Source of the DNA: Amarolinea aalborgensis
GTDB lineage: Bacteria > Chloroflexota > Anaerolineae > SSC4 > Amarolineaceae
Direction of reading: 5' to 3'
Assembly (NCBI RefSeq): GCF_900491745.1
Contig: NZ_UETR01000009.1
Location: forward strand, 62,001 to 126,000
Length of the DNA stretch: 64,000 nucleotides
The notes under the pieces were generated by a model. That model ran no database searches. It was given only the letters and a program-made list of their open reading frames with translations, and was not told the DNA's origin. Within the stretch, counting starts at the first letter, position 1; every line of letters begins with the position of its first letter. Below are positions 27,107-35,879 of the stretch, in pieces. Position numbers and translations under genes: made by a program.

Positions 27107-28185
27107 ACCAAAATCCAACGACGTTTCATGATCTGTTGAACCAGAAACAATGGGACAGCTATTCCTCGTTTATCAGCGAAGCCCCGTTATATTATCAACA
27201 AGAGCTGGGATGTGATATTGCCCGGGAGAGGCTGATTCGTGAAGCACTGCGCAAAGAGATCTTGGAGGACAAATATACCGTACGTCGCTATGACGACCTG
27301 CTCCCGGAGGCGGAGAAGTTACTTCTCAATGGACAGGTCACAGCCGTAGATGGTACGGTTTCAACGCATCAAATGTTGTCTGGTGTTCGCTGCCAGATCG
27401 GTGTTGTGGCCGTAAATTACTTCAATCAGAAGCTGCGTCAGTCCTACTACATTTCAGAAGCCAGTTTCCAACACAGTCCAGATGATGTGTTGAGTGTCCT
27501 CAAGGCACGAGAATTTGGAAATCGCCCCCTATCCGGTCTGGTTATTCGGGCTTTGATGTTGTATCGCGAGCGTGAAGTTGCACTACGACCGGAATACAAG
27601 AATGTATACCGAATGCTTCACGGCCCCCTACTACCATTTGAGTTGATGACTGGATTAGGGCGATTGAGGGCGTTGTATACCACATTGGGCCTCTTGAAGC
27701 AGATAGCAGCCGATCCAAAGGTGTTTAGCGTCATCTCTACCTCCCGGCAGAGCGACTACATCACTCTCGGTACTGCACTTAACCCCGGAGAATACCTGGT
27801 TGATGAGCGATACTCGTTTGGTGACGAGATTGCAGACAACACAGACTTCATGTCTCCGGATCGTTGGCGAGAACGGGAATTTGACCACATGAAAGATTTC
27901 CTGCATCACAATGCATCCAAGATTATTGTTGGGATAATCCGCGTTGGCCAGCGCCCATATATGTTCCATGCTCACCGAGACAATTTCGAGTTGGCTGCAG
28001 CGATCATTGCACGTGACTCGTTGATGCAACGCGAGAAAGGGTTCCCCCTGTTGATCGACTATGCCGACACTTTATGTTCGGAATATTTCCCGGCTGGTGA
28101 CTTCACGCAGATGATGCGTTACCAACTTGCCAAAGAGGGGGAATTCCTGGTTGAAAGCGATGAACGAGACCTGCGCCTGAAATGA
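27103..28185 (+). CDS. NurA-domain nuclease
   Basis: 360 residues. The nuclease core opens with VTAVDGTVSTHQM near residue 82 (first acidic residue). It continues with a central region around LHGPLLPFELM near 175 and ends with FPLLIDYADTLCSEYFPAG and FTQMM near 325-345, which match the NurA fold ending. NurA enzymes are 5'-3' exonucleases and endonucleases that work with the hexameric HerA translocase. A HerA-like gene follows after 13 bases, which is the main support for the call. The second conserved acidic site is harder to see than in archaeal NurA. AGGA precedes the ATG, which overlaps the glycosylase stop. Confidence 0.72.
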   Translation: MNQNPTTFHDLLNQKQWDSYSSFISEAPLYYQQELGCDIARERLIREALRKEILEDKYTVRRYDDLLPEAEKLLLNGQVTAVDGTVSTHQMLSGVRCQIGVVAVNYFNQKLRQSYYISEASFQHSPDDVLSVLKAREFGNRPLSGLVIRALMLYREREVALRPEYKNVYRMLHGPLLPFELMTGLGRLRALYTTLGLLKQIAADPKVFSVISTSRQSDYITLGTALNPGEYLVDERYSFGDEIADNTDFMSPDRWREREFDHMKDFLHHNASKIIVGIIRVGQRPYMFHAHRDNFELAAAIIARDSLMQREKGFPLLIDYADTLCSEYFPAGDFTQMMRYQLAKEGEFLVESDERDLRLK

Positions 28186-28198
28186 CTGGAGATGACAG

Positions 28199-29824
28199 AT
28201 GGTAGAGTCGCTGAGACCCATTGGTTTTGTAAACTTCGATGACATCCGTGGGCAGAACAACGAAATAGAACTGCGCGTCCCGTATGATGATATAAATCGG
28301 CTACAACGCGGACAGTACGTTCTTGTGGGCAATGGCAATACCCCGTATCTCGGACGCATAGTCTCGGGACCTTTCTATACACCCGACGCTGTTGGCAAGG
28401 AATCTGCATTTGCTCGAACTTCCATTCTGATGGCTAATGAAGTGCCTTTTCTTCCAGACTTCCATGCCGTCTGCCGGGTCGAATTGCTGGGCAGAGTAAA
28501 CCTCGACAGCGCATCACTTACTGGTTTTGCGAGTCGGCCATTTCCCAAGACGCCCGTATATGAAATGCCATCCGACAAGATCGCCGAGCTACTGGGACTT
28601 GAAGGCAATATGTACATTGGGCATTTGACTGGATATGAGCAGGTGCGCGTCAAACTGAATGCACATGAGAAGAAAGTTCTTCCGCGCAATCTGGGTATTT
28701 TCGGTACTGTGGGTTCTGGCAAGACAAATACAGCACAGGTCTTGATCGAAGAAGCTATTGCTGCTGGCTGGGCTGTCATCATCCTGGATGTTGAAGGTGA
28801 ATACATCTCAATGGATAAGCCCAATGAAGAGGCACAAAAGAGAAAATCCTTGGGTGCCGCAATGCGACGATTTGGTGTCTCCCCGAAGGGCGTTGAAGCA
28901 ATTCAGGTGTTTCATTGTCCTGGGACTGAGTCAAAGCGACCCGACGCACGTGAGTTTTGCCTGGATTTCAGCCGGCAGTCCCCCTACGCGTTAATAGAAA
29001 TTATGGGCTTGAATGAGGCTCAGGAAACACGATTCCTGGAGCTTTATGAAGACTGTGTTGACAAGGTCAAGCATCAATCGGGACAGCCAAGGCAAAGTAA
29101 GTGGGAAAGACTGAGTAGCGAGACGCCCTCAGGATTGAAGAGTCTTCCTGGTCTTAGCCTTAACTTTCTGATGAAAGAACTGAATGTGGTTGTTGAGAGG
29201 GCCGATGCAGCATATGGCAACAAAGCATCCTGGTCGAAAGTAAGACAGTTGCTGGAGAAGATTCAGCGATACCAGATATTCAACTCAGTAGACTACGTGT
29301 TGAATGTAAATGATCTGGTCAAGCCTGGACACCTATCCGTATTTGACTTGAGCGATGCTACCAATGTACGTGTGAATAACATCGTAATTGCCCAGATTCT
29401 TCAGGAGATTTTCTCAAAGAAGATTGGCGAGCCGGACGCGCCACCCACACTTGTTGTCATCGAAGAGGCGCACACTTTCGTAAGTCGTGACAATGTCAAG
29501 ATGATGGAAAGCATCGTAGATATGCTGCGTGAGATTAGCCGCCGTGGTCGCAAGCGCTGGTTGGGTCTCTGCTTCATATCTCAACAACCCGCACATCTCC
29601 CCAACGAGATATACGAGCTATGCAACACCAAATTTGTGCATCAGACCACAGGTAAGCGTAACCTGGACGCCCTTCATGTCTCTGCGGGCAATGTCAATGA
29701 AGCTGTGTGGGGCGAGGTGCCATTGTTGAGTCAGGGGCAGGCCCTGATCATTAGTCCCCAGTTCTCCCATCCAGTACTGTGTGACATGCGCCCGTGCAGC
29801 AGCCACCGGGAACATACGGACTAA
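28199..29824 (+). CDS. HerA-like DNA translocase ATPase (DUF87/FtsK-HerA superfamily)
   Basis: 541 residues. An N-terminal beta-barrel (HAS-barrel-like, about 1-150) contains GQYVLVGNGNTPYLGRIVSG. The motor has Walker A LGIFGTVGSGKTNT with Lys near 175, VIILDVEGEYISM, Walker B TLVVIEEAHTFV near 420, sensor CFISQQPAHLP and arginine-finger segment REISRRGRKRW. HerA hexamers pump DNA into NurA for end processing or destruction. GGAGATGA lies 8 bases before the ATG. It is tightly spaced between the NurA-like gene and the histidine kinase. Confidence 0.88.
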   Translation: MVESLRPIGFVNFDDIRGQNNEIELRVPYDDINRLQRGQYVLVGNGNTPYLGRIVSGPFYTPDAVGKESAFARTSILMANEVPFLPDFHAVCRVELLGRVNLDSASLTGFASRPFPKTPVYEMPSDKIAELLGLEGNMYIGHLTGYEQVRVKLNAHEKKVLPRNLGIFGTVGSGKTNTAQVLIEEAIAAGWAVIILDVEGEYISMDKPNEEAQKRKSLGAAMRRFGVSPKGVEAIQVFHCPGTESKRPDAREFCLDFSRQSPYALIEIMGLNEAQETRFLELYEDCVDKVKHQSGQPRQSKWERLSSETPSGLKSLPGLSLNFLMKELNVVVERADAAYGNKASWSKVRQLLEKIQRYQIFNSVDYVLNVNDLVKPGHLSVFDLSDATNVRVNNIVIAQILQEIFSKKIGEPDAPPTLVVIEEAHTFVSRDNVKMMESIVDMLREISRRGRKRWLGLCFISQQPAHLPNEIYELCNTKFVHQTTGKRNLDALHVSAGNVNEAVWGEVPLLSQGQALIISPQFSHPVLCDMRPCSSHREHTD

Positions 29825-29829
29825 CCAAC

Positions 29830-32073
29830 ATGGCAGAACACACAGAACTCAGAAAAGGTACAGAAACATTCCGACCACGCGCTCGACTTGTCAGTGTCTT
29901 GGGAGAGCAGCTTATTCGCGACGCTACGGTGGGTCTGTTGGAACTGGTTAAGAACGGCTATGATGCTGATGCCAATCAGGTCTCGGTCAGTCTTCTTAAT
30001 CTTGCCGATTCAGAGCAAACGATTATCCTTGTCGAAGATGATGGGGTCGGCATGGACCTGGAGACTGTGCTGAGCCGGTGGCTGGAACCGGCAACTGGTC
30101 ATAAAGAAGAGGCTAAGAAACGCGCCGAGCGTACACCTCGCGGTCGCCTTCCACTGGGCGAGAAGGGGGTGGGCCGTTTTGCCGCTCACAAGCTAGGTCA
30201 CGAATTGACGCTAATCAGCCGTGCCAGGGACGCAAACGGTCAGCCAACAGATGTTGAAATTGTAGTGAACGTTGCCTGGGACGATTTTGAAAAGCCCGAC
30301 GCATACCTCAGCGAGATTGGTGTCAACTATGAAGAACGTTTGCCCCTGCATTTCACTCATAGCAGTGGCACATTGTTAGAGATCAAGAGGGCACGCTCCT
30401 CATGGAAGAGGAAGGACATAGAGAAAGTATCCCGGGCTTTAAGACGCTTGATGAGTCCTTTCCGCCCGCCCGGATCCTTTTCCGTTACCTTACATTGCCC
30501 AGAGTACCCACAGTACGAGAACCTAGATGCAAGTGAACTCTTAAAGACAGCACATGCGCAGATGCTTGTCTTGGTCGATCAACACGGCATTGCTCAATAT
30601 GAGTATCAGTTCAATTTGCCTCCATACCCGTCGCGCATTGTTGAACCGCAAGAAAAAGATCTTCGATTAGGCATTGAAGGATGGAATCCAAGCGAAAGAA
30701 TCTCGCACTGCGGTAGTTTCTTTGTCACCTTGTATGTCTGGGATCGAAGCACAGATAGTCTGAATCTGTCCGGCACTTCGAGGGGAGACCTGGATCAAAT
30801 GAATGGGATTGCCGTCTTCCGAGACGGTATCAGAGTCATGCCATATGGCGAACCTGACGACGATTGGCTTGAAATTGACAAATCGCGCTATATGACCTCA
30901 ACAGGTGCATTCAGTCGGAAGAATGTTGTAGGTGCTGTCGAGATCAATCAATCCGAGAATGGGAAACTGCGTGACAAAAGCAACCGCGAAGGATTCATAG
31001 AAGATGAAGCTTTTGCGGACTTTTACGATCTTCTCAAAGGCGTATTGCGAGAAGCGTTCAATCTATTTGGAGATGATAGAAAAAAGATTCGCGAGGGTGA
31101 AAAGGCAAAGAAACGAGAACTGATACCAGCGATTGATCAGTTGAATAATAGTATTGCACAAGCAACTGATGCTATTCAGAAGACAAAACAAATGGCGCAT
31201 ACTCTCGCAACGAAAGGCAAAATATCTCAGGAAGTTGCAGAGCAACTAACCGTCAACCTGCAACAAGAACAGATTGCGATGGCAGTTGCCCTCACAGAGA
31301 CAAAACAAGCAGCCACAGATATTGTGCAGCGATTTGATGAGGAACGCGAGATGCTACTGGCACTGGCCGGTCTTGGGCTGGCAGCCGAACGCTTCACCCA
31401 CGAATTTGCGCGGATGACACGCGAAGCCTCCGATCTGCTCCGCGAGATCGAGAGGCATTCCGTGATTCAACAGGTATCGTACCTGAAGGATCGCGTTGAA
31501 GCGTTGGGCGTAACGTTGGAAGCACTGCGCGATCTGGTGCTGGCTTTGGGGCCAATGTTCTACATTCGGCGCAAAACGGTTGAGAAACCGCTAGATGTTA
31601 AAACCATTGTTGAGCACGCCTTGCTTCTCAATCAAGGGCAGATCAAGGAAAACCGGATTCTTGTTGAGGTCCGTGAAAGCGAAGGTCAGCTCACCGTCAC
31701 GATGCGGCGCGGAGCGCTGACGCAGGTGTTCAATAACCTGATTGACAACGCCTGCTATTGGCTCAGCCGGAAGTCTGAAGAGGGTGATAGGCGGCTGCGT
31801 ATCGTGATTTCCGCTGCTCAAAGATATGTCCTATTGGCGGATAACGGGCCAGGCATCCACCCACGCGACCAACATCGTATCTTCCAGGTTTTCTTCTCAA
31901 CCAAAATCGACGGGCGTGGCCTGGGACTTTTCATTGCTCGCGAAATATTGGCTGAGGCGCGGTCTACAGTCGTGCTGCTCGATCCCAGCGAGCATCCTGA
32001 TGCATTCCGGGTTGGGGCAGCTTTCAAGGTTCAGTTCCCAGAACAGGATATAGAGGAGAACGGCAGACCGTGA
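29830..32073 (+). CDS. Histidine kinase with two GHKL ATPase domains
   Basis: 747 residues. An N-terminal Hsp90/MutL/MORC-like GHKL domain (about 1-150) has ELVKNGYDADANQV, VEDDGVGMD and LGEKGVGRFAAHKLG. A long middle region (about 160-400) follows, then a coiled coil (about 415-510). The phosphoacceptor helix contains FTHEFARM with His near 524. The C-terminal kinase ATPase has QVFNNLIDNACYWL, LLADNGPGIHP and GRGLGLFIAREIL. There is no membrane segment, so it senses something inside the cell. I take the ATG at 29830; a GTG at 29794 is also open. The next gene, a response regulator, overlaps it by four bases and is the obvious phosphotransfer partner. Confidence 0.87.
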   Translation: MAEHTELRKGTETFRPRARLVSVLGEQLIRDATVGLLELVKNGYDADANQVSVSLLNLADSEQTIILVEDDGVGMDLETVLSRWLEPATGHKEEAKKRAERTPRGRLPLGEKGVGRFAAHKLGHELTLISRARDANGQPTDVEIVVNVAWDDFEKPDAYLSEIGVNYEERLPLHFTHSSGTLLEIKRARSSWKRKDIEKVSRALRRLMSPFRPPGSFSVTLHCPEYPQYENLDASELLKTAHAQMLVLVDQHGIAQYEYQFNLPPYPSRIVEPQEKDLRLGIEGWNPSERISHCGSFFVTLYVWDRSTDSLNLSGTSRGDLDQMNGIAVFRDGIRVMPYGEPDDDWLEIDKSRYMTSTGAFSRKNVVGAVEINQSENGKLRDKSNREGFIEDEAFADFYDLLKGVLREAFNLFGDDRKKIREGEKAKKRELIPAIDQLNNSIAQATDAIQKTKQMAHTLATKGKISQEVAEQLTVNLQQEQIAMAVALTETKQAATDIVQRFDEEREMLLALAGLGLAAERFTHEFARMTREASDLLREIERHSVIQQVSYLKDRVEALGVTLEALRDLVLALGPMFYIRRKTVEKPLDVKTIVEHALLLNQGQIKENRILVEVRESEGQLTVTMRRGALTQVFNNLIDNACYWLSRKSEEGDRRLRIVISAAQRYVLLADNGPGIHPRDQHRIFQVFFSTKIDGRGLGLFIAREILAEARSTVVLLDPSEHPDAFRVGAAFKVQFPEQDIEENGRP

Positions 32074-33206
32074 ACCTAAATCGTGTTTTGCTCATTGAAG
32101 ACAGCAGCAAGGTGAGGGAAGATGTAATCGGTGAGTTCCAAGCCGCTGGGGTGGACATCATTGCTGTCAATGACTATCCAGATTTTCTGACCCATCTGCA
32201 CGAACTGTCATCAGTCCAAATGGTCATTCTGGATTGGTTGCTTGACGGAGAAAACGAGTCCGATGCACTGCTCTGTCTGGAGGCTATACGCAGAACTCGT
32301 TTCGTGCCAGTAATTATCTGGACCGAAGAGAAAGCACGATTCGAAGCAGACGAAACTAAGGTGATAAAAATATTCCCGAAGGCGTGCTATCAAGGCCGTA
32401 GTAAGGCAGAGGTCAATCACCATATGCTGCTAAAGGTGTTGGCTGAATGGCACAACCAGGCAGCATCGCAATTGTCGGAACTGTTTCGCCATAGTGTCGC
32501 TGCGGCGGCCGAACAGACGCTGTTTTCACTTGCCGAGCAGTCGATTGATGACTTGACTAAAGGACTTAAAACACTGATTGCGTTTGGCGAAAAGACGGAC
32601 GTTGATATGGAGCATACAACTGATGTAATGCTAAGAATACTTGGACGTCAGTTGTACGCTGACAAGAGTTTTCTCGACCGATTGAAGGAGATTGTTGCTG
32701 ATCTGAAAACCACCAACCCCCAGGCAACCAGGCAAGAACGCCGGCGCGCTTCACAGATGGAAGCGCTCTATATGTTCTATCAGCCGGCCGACGACGTGGT
32801 GCGCAATGGCGATATCGTAAAAATATCCTTGAACAAGAATGACACCTTCGCAGTAGTTCTGACGCCGGCCTGTGATCTTGCCAATCCTGGAAAGACATCA
32901 TACGTCCGCCTTGCGATGCTCAATGTCCAACTAAAGGCAACCGATGATCGCTGGCCGTTGACATATCATGGTGAACCGCATGAAGTGTGTTTCCATGAGA
33001 TCTTGGTGTTGCATGACATGACAACGGCGAATCCACCCAAGAACGGGACGGCGGTCATGCGCTACAGCCATACATTCAGCACGCTCAATGGCACTGATGT
33101 TTCAATTCGACGAGAGTGCCGCCTGGACGAACCCTACCGGGCTGATCTGCTTCACAATTTTGTCTCTCATGCTGGTCGTGTTGGGCGGCCTGACTTCACG
33201 GGTTGA
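32070..33206 (+). CDS. Response regulator receiver protein with unrecognised output domain
   Basis: 378 residues. The receiver domain (about 1-120) starts RVLLIEDSSKV with Glu10-Asp11 and has the phospho-Asp in MVILDWLLDG (Asp55). The Thr in IIWTEE and the Lys in KIFPKACY follow. The middle (130-230) is helical. The C-terminal part (about 235-378) contains VVLTPACDLANPGKTSYVRL, which has conserved-looking Cys and Asp but no helix-turn-helix or known enzyme motif. The output may therefore be a protein-binding or catalytic function rather than transcription. It has a GTG start with GAGGAGAA 10 bases upstream and overlaps the kinase gene. It is the last gene of the operon. Confidence 0.82.
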   Translation: MNLNRVLLIEDSSKVREDVIGEFQAAGVDIIAVNDYPDFLTHLHELSSVQMVILDWLLDGENESDALLCLEAIRRTRFVPVIIWTEEKARFEADETKVIKIFPKACYQGRSKAEVNHHMLLKVLAEWHNQAASQLSELFRHSVAAAAEQTLFSLAEQSIDDLTKGLKTLIAFGEKTDVDMEHTTDVMLRILGRQLYADKSFLDRLKEIVADLKTTNPQATRQERRRASQMEALYMFYQPADDVVRNGDIVKISLNKNDTFAVVLTPACDLANPGKTSYVRLAMLNVQLKATDDRWPLTYHGEPHEVCFHEILVLHDMTTANPPKNGTAVMRYSHTFSTLNGTDVSIRRECRLDEPYRADLLHNFVSHAGRVGRPDFTG

Positions 33207-33209
33207 GTT

Positions 33210-33453
33210 GTGCCGACATCGGTTTTGCGTGACCTGCACACCAAAGAGGAGATTCCCCCACAACATCTACCTGCAGGGCCAGCGGTGGCTCATCATGCGC
33301 GAAGAGGTCTACCGCCAGTTGCTTGATTGGCCCGTGCCTGTCACGCCGGCCGAAATCCAGGGCATTCTTGAGCAGTACTGCGAGCGCGGCAAGCCGATAG
33401 ATGCCAGGCTTCTCGTCGCGGCATGGTCGAAGCGCTGCATGGAGGAAAGGTAG
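33210..33453 (+). pseudogene. Frameshifted C-terminal gene fragment
   Basis: One frame reads VLRDLHTKEEIP, and after a shift in the CCCCC run at 33255-33259 another reads HNIYLQGQRWLIMREEVYRQ to a TAG at 33453. The joined peptide looks like a natural protein end of about 80 residues. I do not recognise the family. It follows the response-regulator stop directly and has no start of its own. Confidence 0.5.
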
Positions 33454-33454
33454 A

Positions 33455-33852
33455 TTAGACCTCGATCCGGCCGGCCTTGGTCGAAGCAGCCAAGAACCAG
33501 CGCATGGTTTACAGCCTGACCCAGGCGGGCGATAGTCCGGTGTAATTTCCGCTGCAGGTCGCCGAGGACGTGGCCGGCTATCTCGTCTTGCCCGCGTCTG
33601 ATGCGGGCACGGCCAAAGCGAGCGGAAGAACGATCAAGGTTTCGGGTGCGATCACCATCGGTCAGTTGCCGGGTCTTTTCAACAGCTTGCTCAAGCCGCT
33701 CAACGGTCAGAACCCAGATCAGTTCTCGATCGCGATTGAAGCGACCGTGCACTACAAAGGATCCCGGCAGCGCGTTCGACGCCACGCTGAAGGACAGCTT
33801 CAAACAGGAGCAGTTCCCCAACATCAAGTTGAGCGACAGCAAGGGGAGTTGA
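33455..33852 (+). pseudogene. Decayed C-terminal fragment of a large protein
   Basis: The frame reading VEAAKNQRMVYSLTQAGDSP meets an in-frame TAA at about 33543, then continues FPLQVAEDVAGYLVLP and SGAITIGQLPGLFNSLLKPL. A frameshift near 33765 leads to DPGSAFDATLKDSFKQEQFP and a TGA at 33850. One nonsense and one frameshift mutation mark it as a pseudogene. The end resembles C-termini of large defence-locus ATPases (DUF499-like is a guess). Confidence 0.5.
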
Positions 33853-33969
33853 TTGCAGTGAGCAATTCTTGGCGCATTCATTTCACTACCCCAATCCCGG
33901 CCACTGCTTGAACTTGTTCGCATCGAAAACCTGTTTCAGCGACCAGAAATTCCAAATGGAGCACACCTT

Positions 33970-34080
33970 CAACCACGAAGAACGCATGCGGGGGTGGGTG
34001 ATCACAAAGAAACGGCAGATCAGGCGCAAATGGCGCCTTCTTTGCCTTCTTTGCGTTCTTTGTGATCTCTGTGGTCAAAA
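33970..34080. repeat. Dispersed-type AAAG/CTTT-rich sequence
   Basis: An accacgaagaacgc segment near 33973 and a ctttgccttctttgcgttct run near 34041 followed by ctctgtggtc. This is the purine/pyrimidine-biased wording of common short dispersed repeats in environmental genomes. It does not code. Confidence 0.4.
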
Positions 34081-34109
34081 ACTTGGCTGCTTCTGGAGCT
34101 GCTGTTCAG

Positions 34110-34382
34110 CTACACCCCGAGCTTCTGCCTCAACTCATCGAACTCCTGGGCCGTAATGGCCCCTTCGGCCAGGCGCCGACGCAGCACCTCCAGCACCGGG
34201 TCGGCCGGCGGAACCGACGGCGACGCGGCGCCCGACGCAGGCTGGCTCGCGGTCGAGCGCACAAGCCTCACGACCAACCACACGACCAGGGCGATGATCG
34301 CAATCGCGAACAGACACACCAGGAAGCCGCCCAGCAACCCTGGGCCTCGCATCATCCCATGCCATCCCCAAGGACCAATCAT
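34110..34382 (-). CDS. Small membrane protein with SHOCT domain
   Basis: 90 residues. An N-terminal Gly/Met/Trp-rich stretch is followed by one membrane helix (LLGGFLVCLFAIAIIALVVW, about 17-40). After a Pro/Ser linker, the C-terminal SHOCT module is VLEVLRRRLAEGAITAQEFD ending KLGV. SHOCT modules occur at the ends of many short membrane proteins and are thought to mediate oligomerisation. The ATG at 34382 follows GGAGGTGA. It appears to be a single gene. Confidence 0.85.
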   Translation of the reverse strand: MIGPWGWHGMMRGPGLLGGFLVCLFAIAIIALVVWLVVRLVRSTASQPASGAASPSVPPADPVLEVLRRRLAEGAITAQEFDELRQKLGV

Positions 34383-34509
34383 GGCTCACCTCCATTTGAA
34401 TTGTCAGTCACTATCCCACCGGCGGCCGATGCAGGACGCGATCAGGCTCCGGCGGCGCAGTCAGTATAGCAGAGAGGTGTTAAGATGTGATAAAGGATGG
34501 ATTGAGTTT

Positions 34510-34797
34510 TTAGCTGAGCGCGCCGCCGCCCACCGCTGGGAAGATGTTGAGCGTGTCCCGCAGCGAAAGCGGTGTGTCCATCGCCAACGGCAGGTACTGC
34601 ACGTCGCGACCGTTGACAAAGACATGGACATGCTCGTGAAGCTGCCCGCCCGCGTCCAACAGTTCGTCGCGCAGCGGCGGAAAGCGCGTGACGATGGCAT
34701 CTACCAGGGCGCGGACAGCGGCGCCTTCTGGCAAGTCGAATTCCACCGTCTTGCCGCCCACAATGGGGCGCAAGGTGGCAAAGAAATTCACTTTCAT
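34510..34797 (-). CDS. MoaD/ThiS-family sulfur-carrier protein with buried GG
   Basis: 95 residues, ubiquitin-like. MKVNFFATLRPIVGGKTVEF opens the fold, VFVNGRDV and LSLRDTLNIFP follow, and the end is AVGGGALS. Active carriers end in Gly-Gly, but here three residues (ALS) follow, so the protein would need trimming (as JAMM proteases do for CysO and QbsE) or acts differently. I use the ATG at 34797, preceded by AGAGGT; an open frame continues 60 bases upstream. It is co-directional with the epimerase and 2Fe-2S genes upstream. Confidence 0.78.
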   Translation of the reverse strand: MKVNFFATLRPIVGGKTVEFDLPEGAAVRALVDAIVTRFPPLRDELLDAGGQLHEHVHVFVNGRDVQYLPLAMDTPLSLRDTLNIFPAVGGGALS

Positions 34798-34853
34798 GGC
34801 GGTTACCTCTTTCTCATGACTGAATTGCGCGCGCCCAAGCGTTGCCTGTTGGC

Positions 34854-35879
34854 TCAAATCACGCCGGCCTGCCGCAGCCAGACCTCCGTGCGCCGCATGC
34901 CCTCAGCCACGTCAATGGCCGGCGTATAGCCCAGCTCCCGCTGCGCTTTGTCAATCGCGAAGCGGCTGCTGTTCAGCAAATAGTGCAGGGACCAGGGGCC
35001 GGCCGCCTGTCTTCCCAACACGCGTCGCGCCCAACGGCCCGGCGGCGAAATCACGAGCTTCCCCGCCCATGCCGGCACACTGGGCAGGCGCGCCACACCG
35101 ACCATCGCCGCATAGTAGCCGTAAAACGTGTGAAATGGCATCGTCTGCCCGTCGCACAGGTTGTACGTCTGGCCGGCCGCGGCCGCCGAAGTCAGAGCCA
35201 GGTGCGTGCCCGCGACCACGTTGTCAACGTACCCCAGGTTGACCAGCCCGCGGCCGCCAGCCAGCAGGCGCAATCGTCCAGCCTTGATCTGCTCCACAGG
35301 CGCGATGGTCCACGCACCGCCGCGCGGGCCGTAGGTGCTGGCTGGCCGCACGATGACCGCGTCCAGGCCGCGAGACATCCAACGCCGCACGGCCGCTTCG
35401 GCGCGAATCTTGCTGTCTGGATAGGCCTGCCCCACGAGGGGCGTGGCCGCCGTTTCGTCAATCACTGGGCTGGCGTTGACGCCGTAAACCGCCACGCTGC
35501 TGAAATAGATCACGCGGGCGACCTGGGCCGCGGCCGCCGCGTGCAGCACGGCTTCGGTCCCCGTGACGTTGACCGCCTCACCCAGTGTGGGATCGTCGGG
35601 CGCGCCGGTCCACGCCGCCGTGTGAATCACCGCCGCGCAGCCGGCCGCGGCGCGCGCCAGCGCAGCCGCGTCTGTCAAATCCCCTTCAACCAGGCTGATG
35701 CCTTGCTCGGCCAGCCACGCCGCGCGCGGCGCGGAACGCACCAGGCCGCGCACCTGCGCGCCTGCCGCCCGCAGATGTTCGCACAAATGCCCGCCAATGA
35801 AACCGTTAGCCCCAGTGACCAAGATATGGGCGCCAGTCAGCGACTTCGGCGAGCTCAGTCGAGCCGTCACCGCGCTCAT
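34854..35879 (-). CDS. NAD-dependent epimerase/dehydratase (extended SDR)
   Basis: 341 residues. Rossmann motif ILVTGANGFIGGHLCEHL near residue 20, VIHTAAWTG, and the catalytic Tyr-x3-Lys as YPDSKIRAE near 155 with an upstream Ser (YFSSVAVYG). IVRPASTYGPRGG is the typical substrate-side motif. Such proteins change sugar nucleotides or sterol-like substrates; the substrate is unknown. The start at 35879 gives the normal length, and the ATG overlaps the stop of the 2Fe-2S gene by four bases. Confidence 0.87.
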   Translation of the reverse strand: MSAVTARLSSPKSLTGAHILVTGANGFIGGHLCEHLRAAGAQVRGLVRSAPRAAWLAEQGISLVEGDLTDAAALARAAAGCAAVIHTAAWTGAPDDPTLGEAVNVTGTEAVLHAAAAAQVARVIYFSSVAVYGVNASPVIDETAATPLVGQAYPDSKIRAEAAVRRWMSRGLDAVIVRPASTYGPRGGAWTIAPVEQIKAGRLRLLAGGRGLVNLGYVDNVVAGTHLALTSAAAAGQTYNLCDGQTMPFHTFYGYYAAMVGVARLPSVPAWAGKLVISPPGRWARRVLGRQAAGPWSLHYLLNSSRFAIDKAQRELGYTPAIDVAEGMRRTEVWLRQAGVI

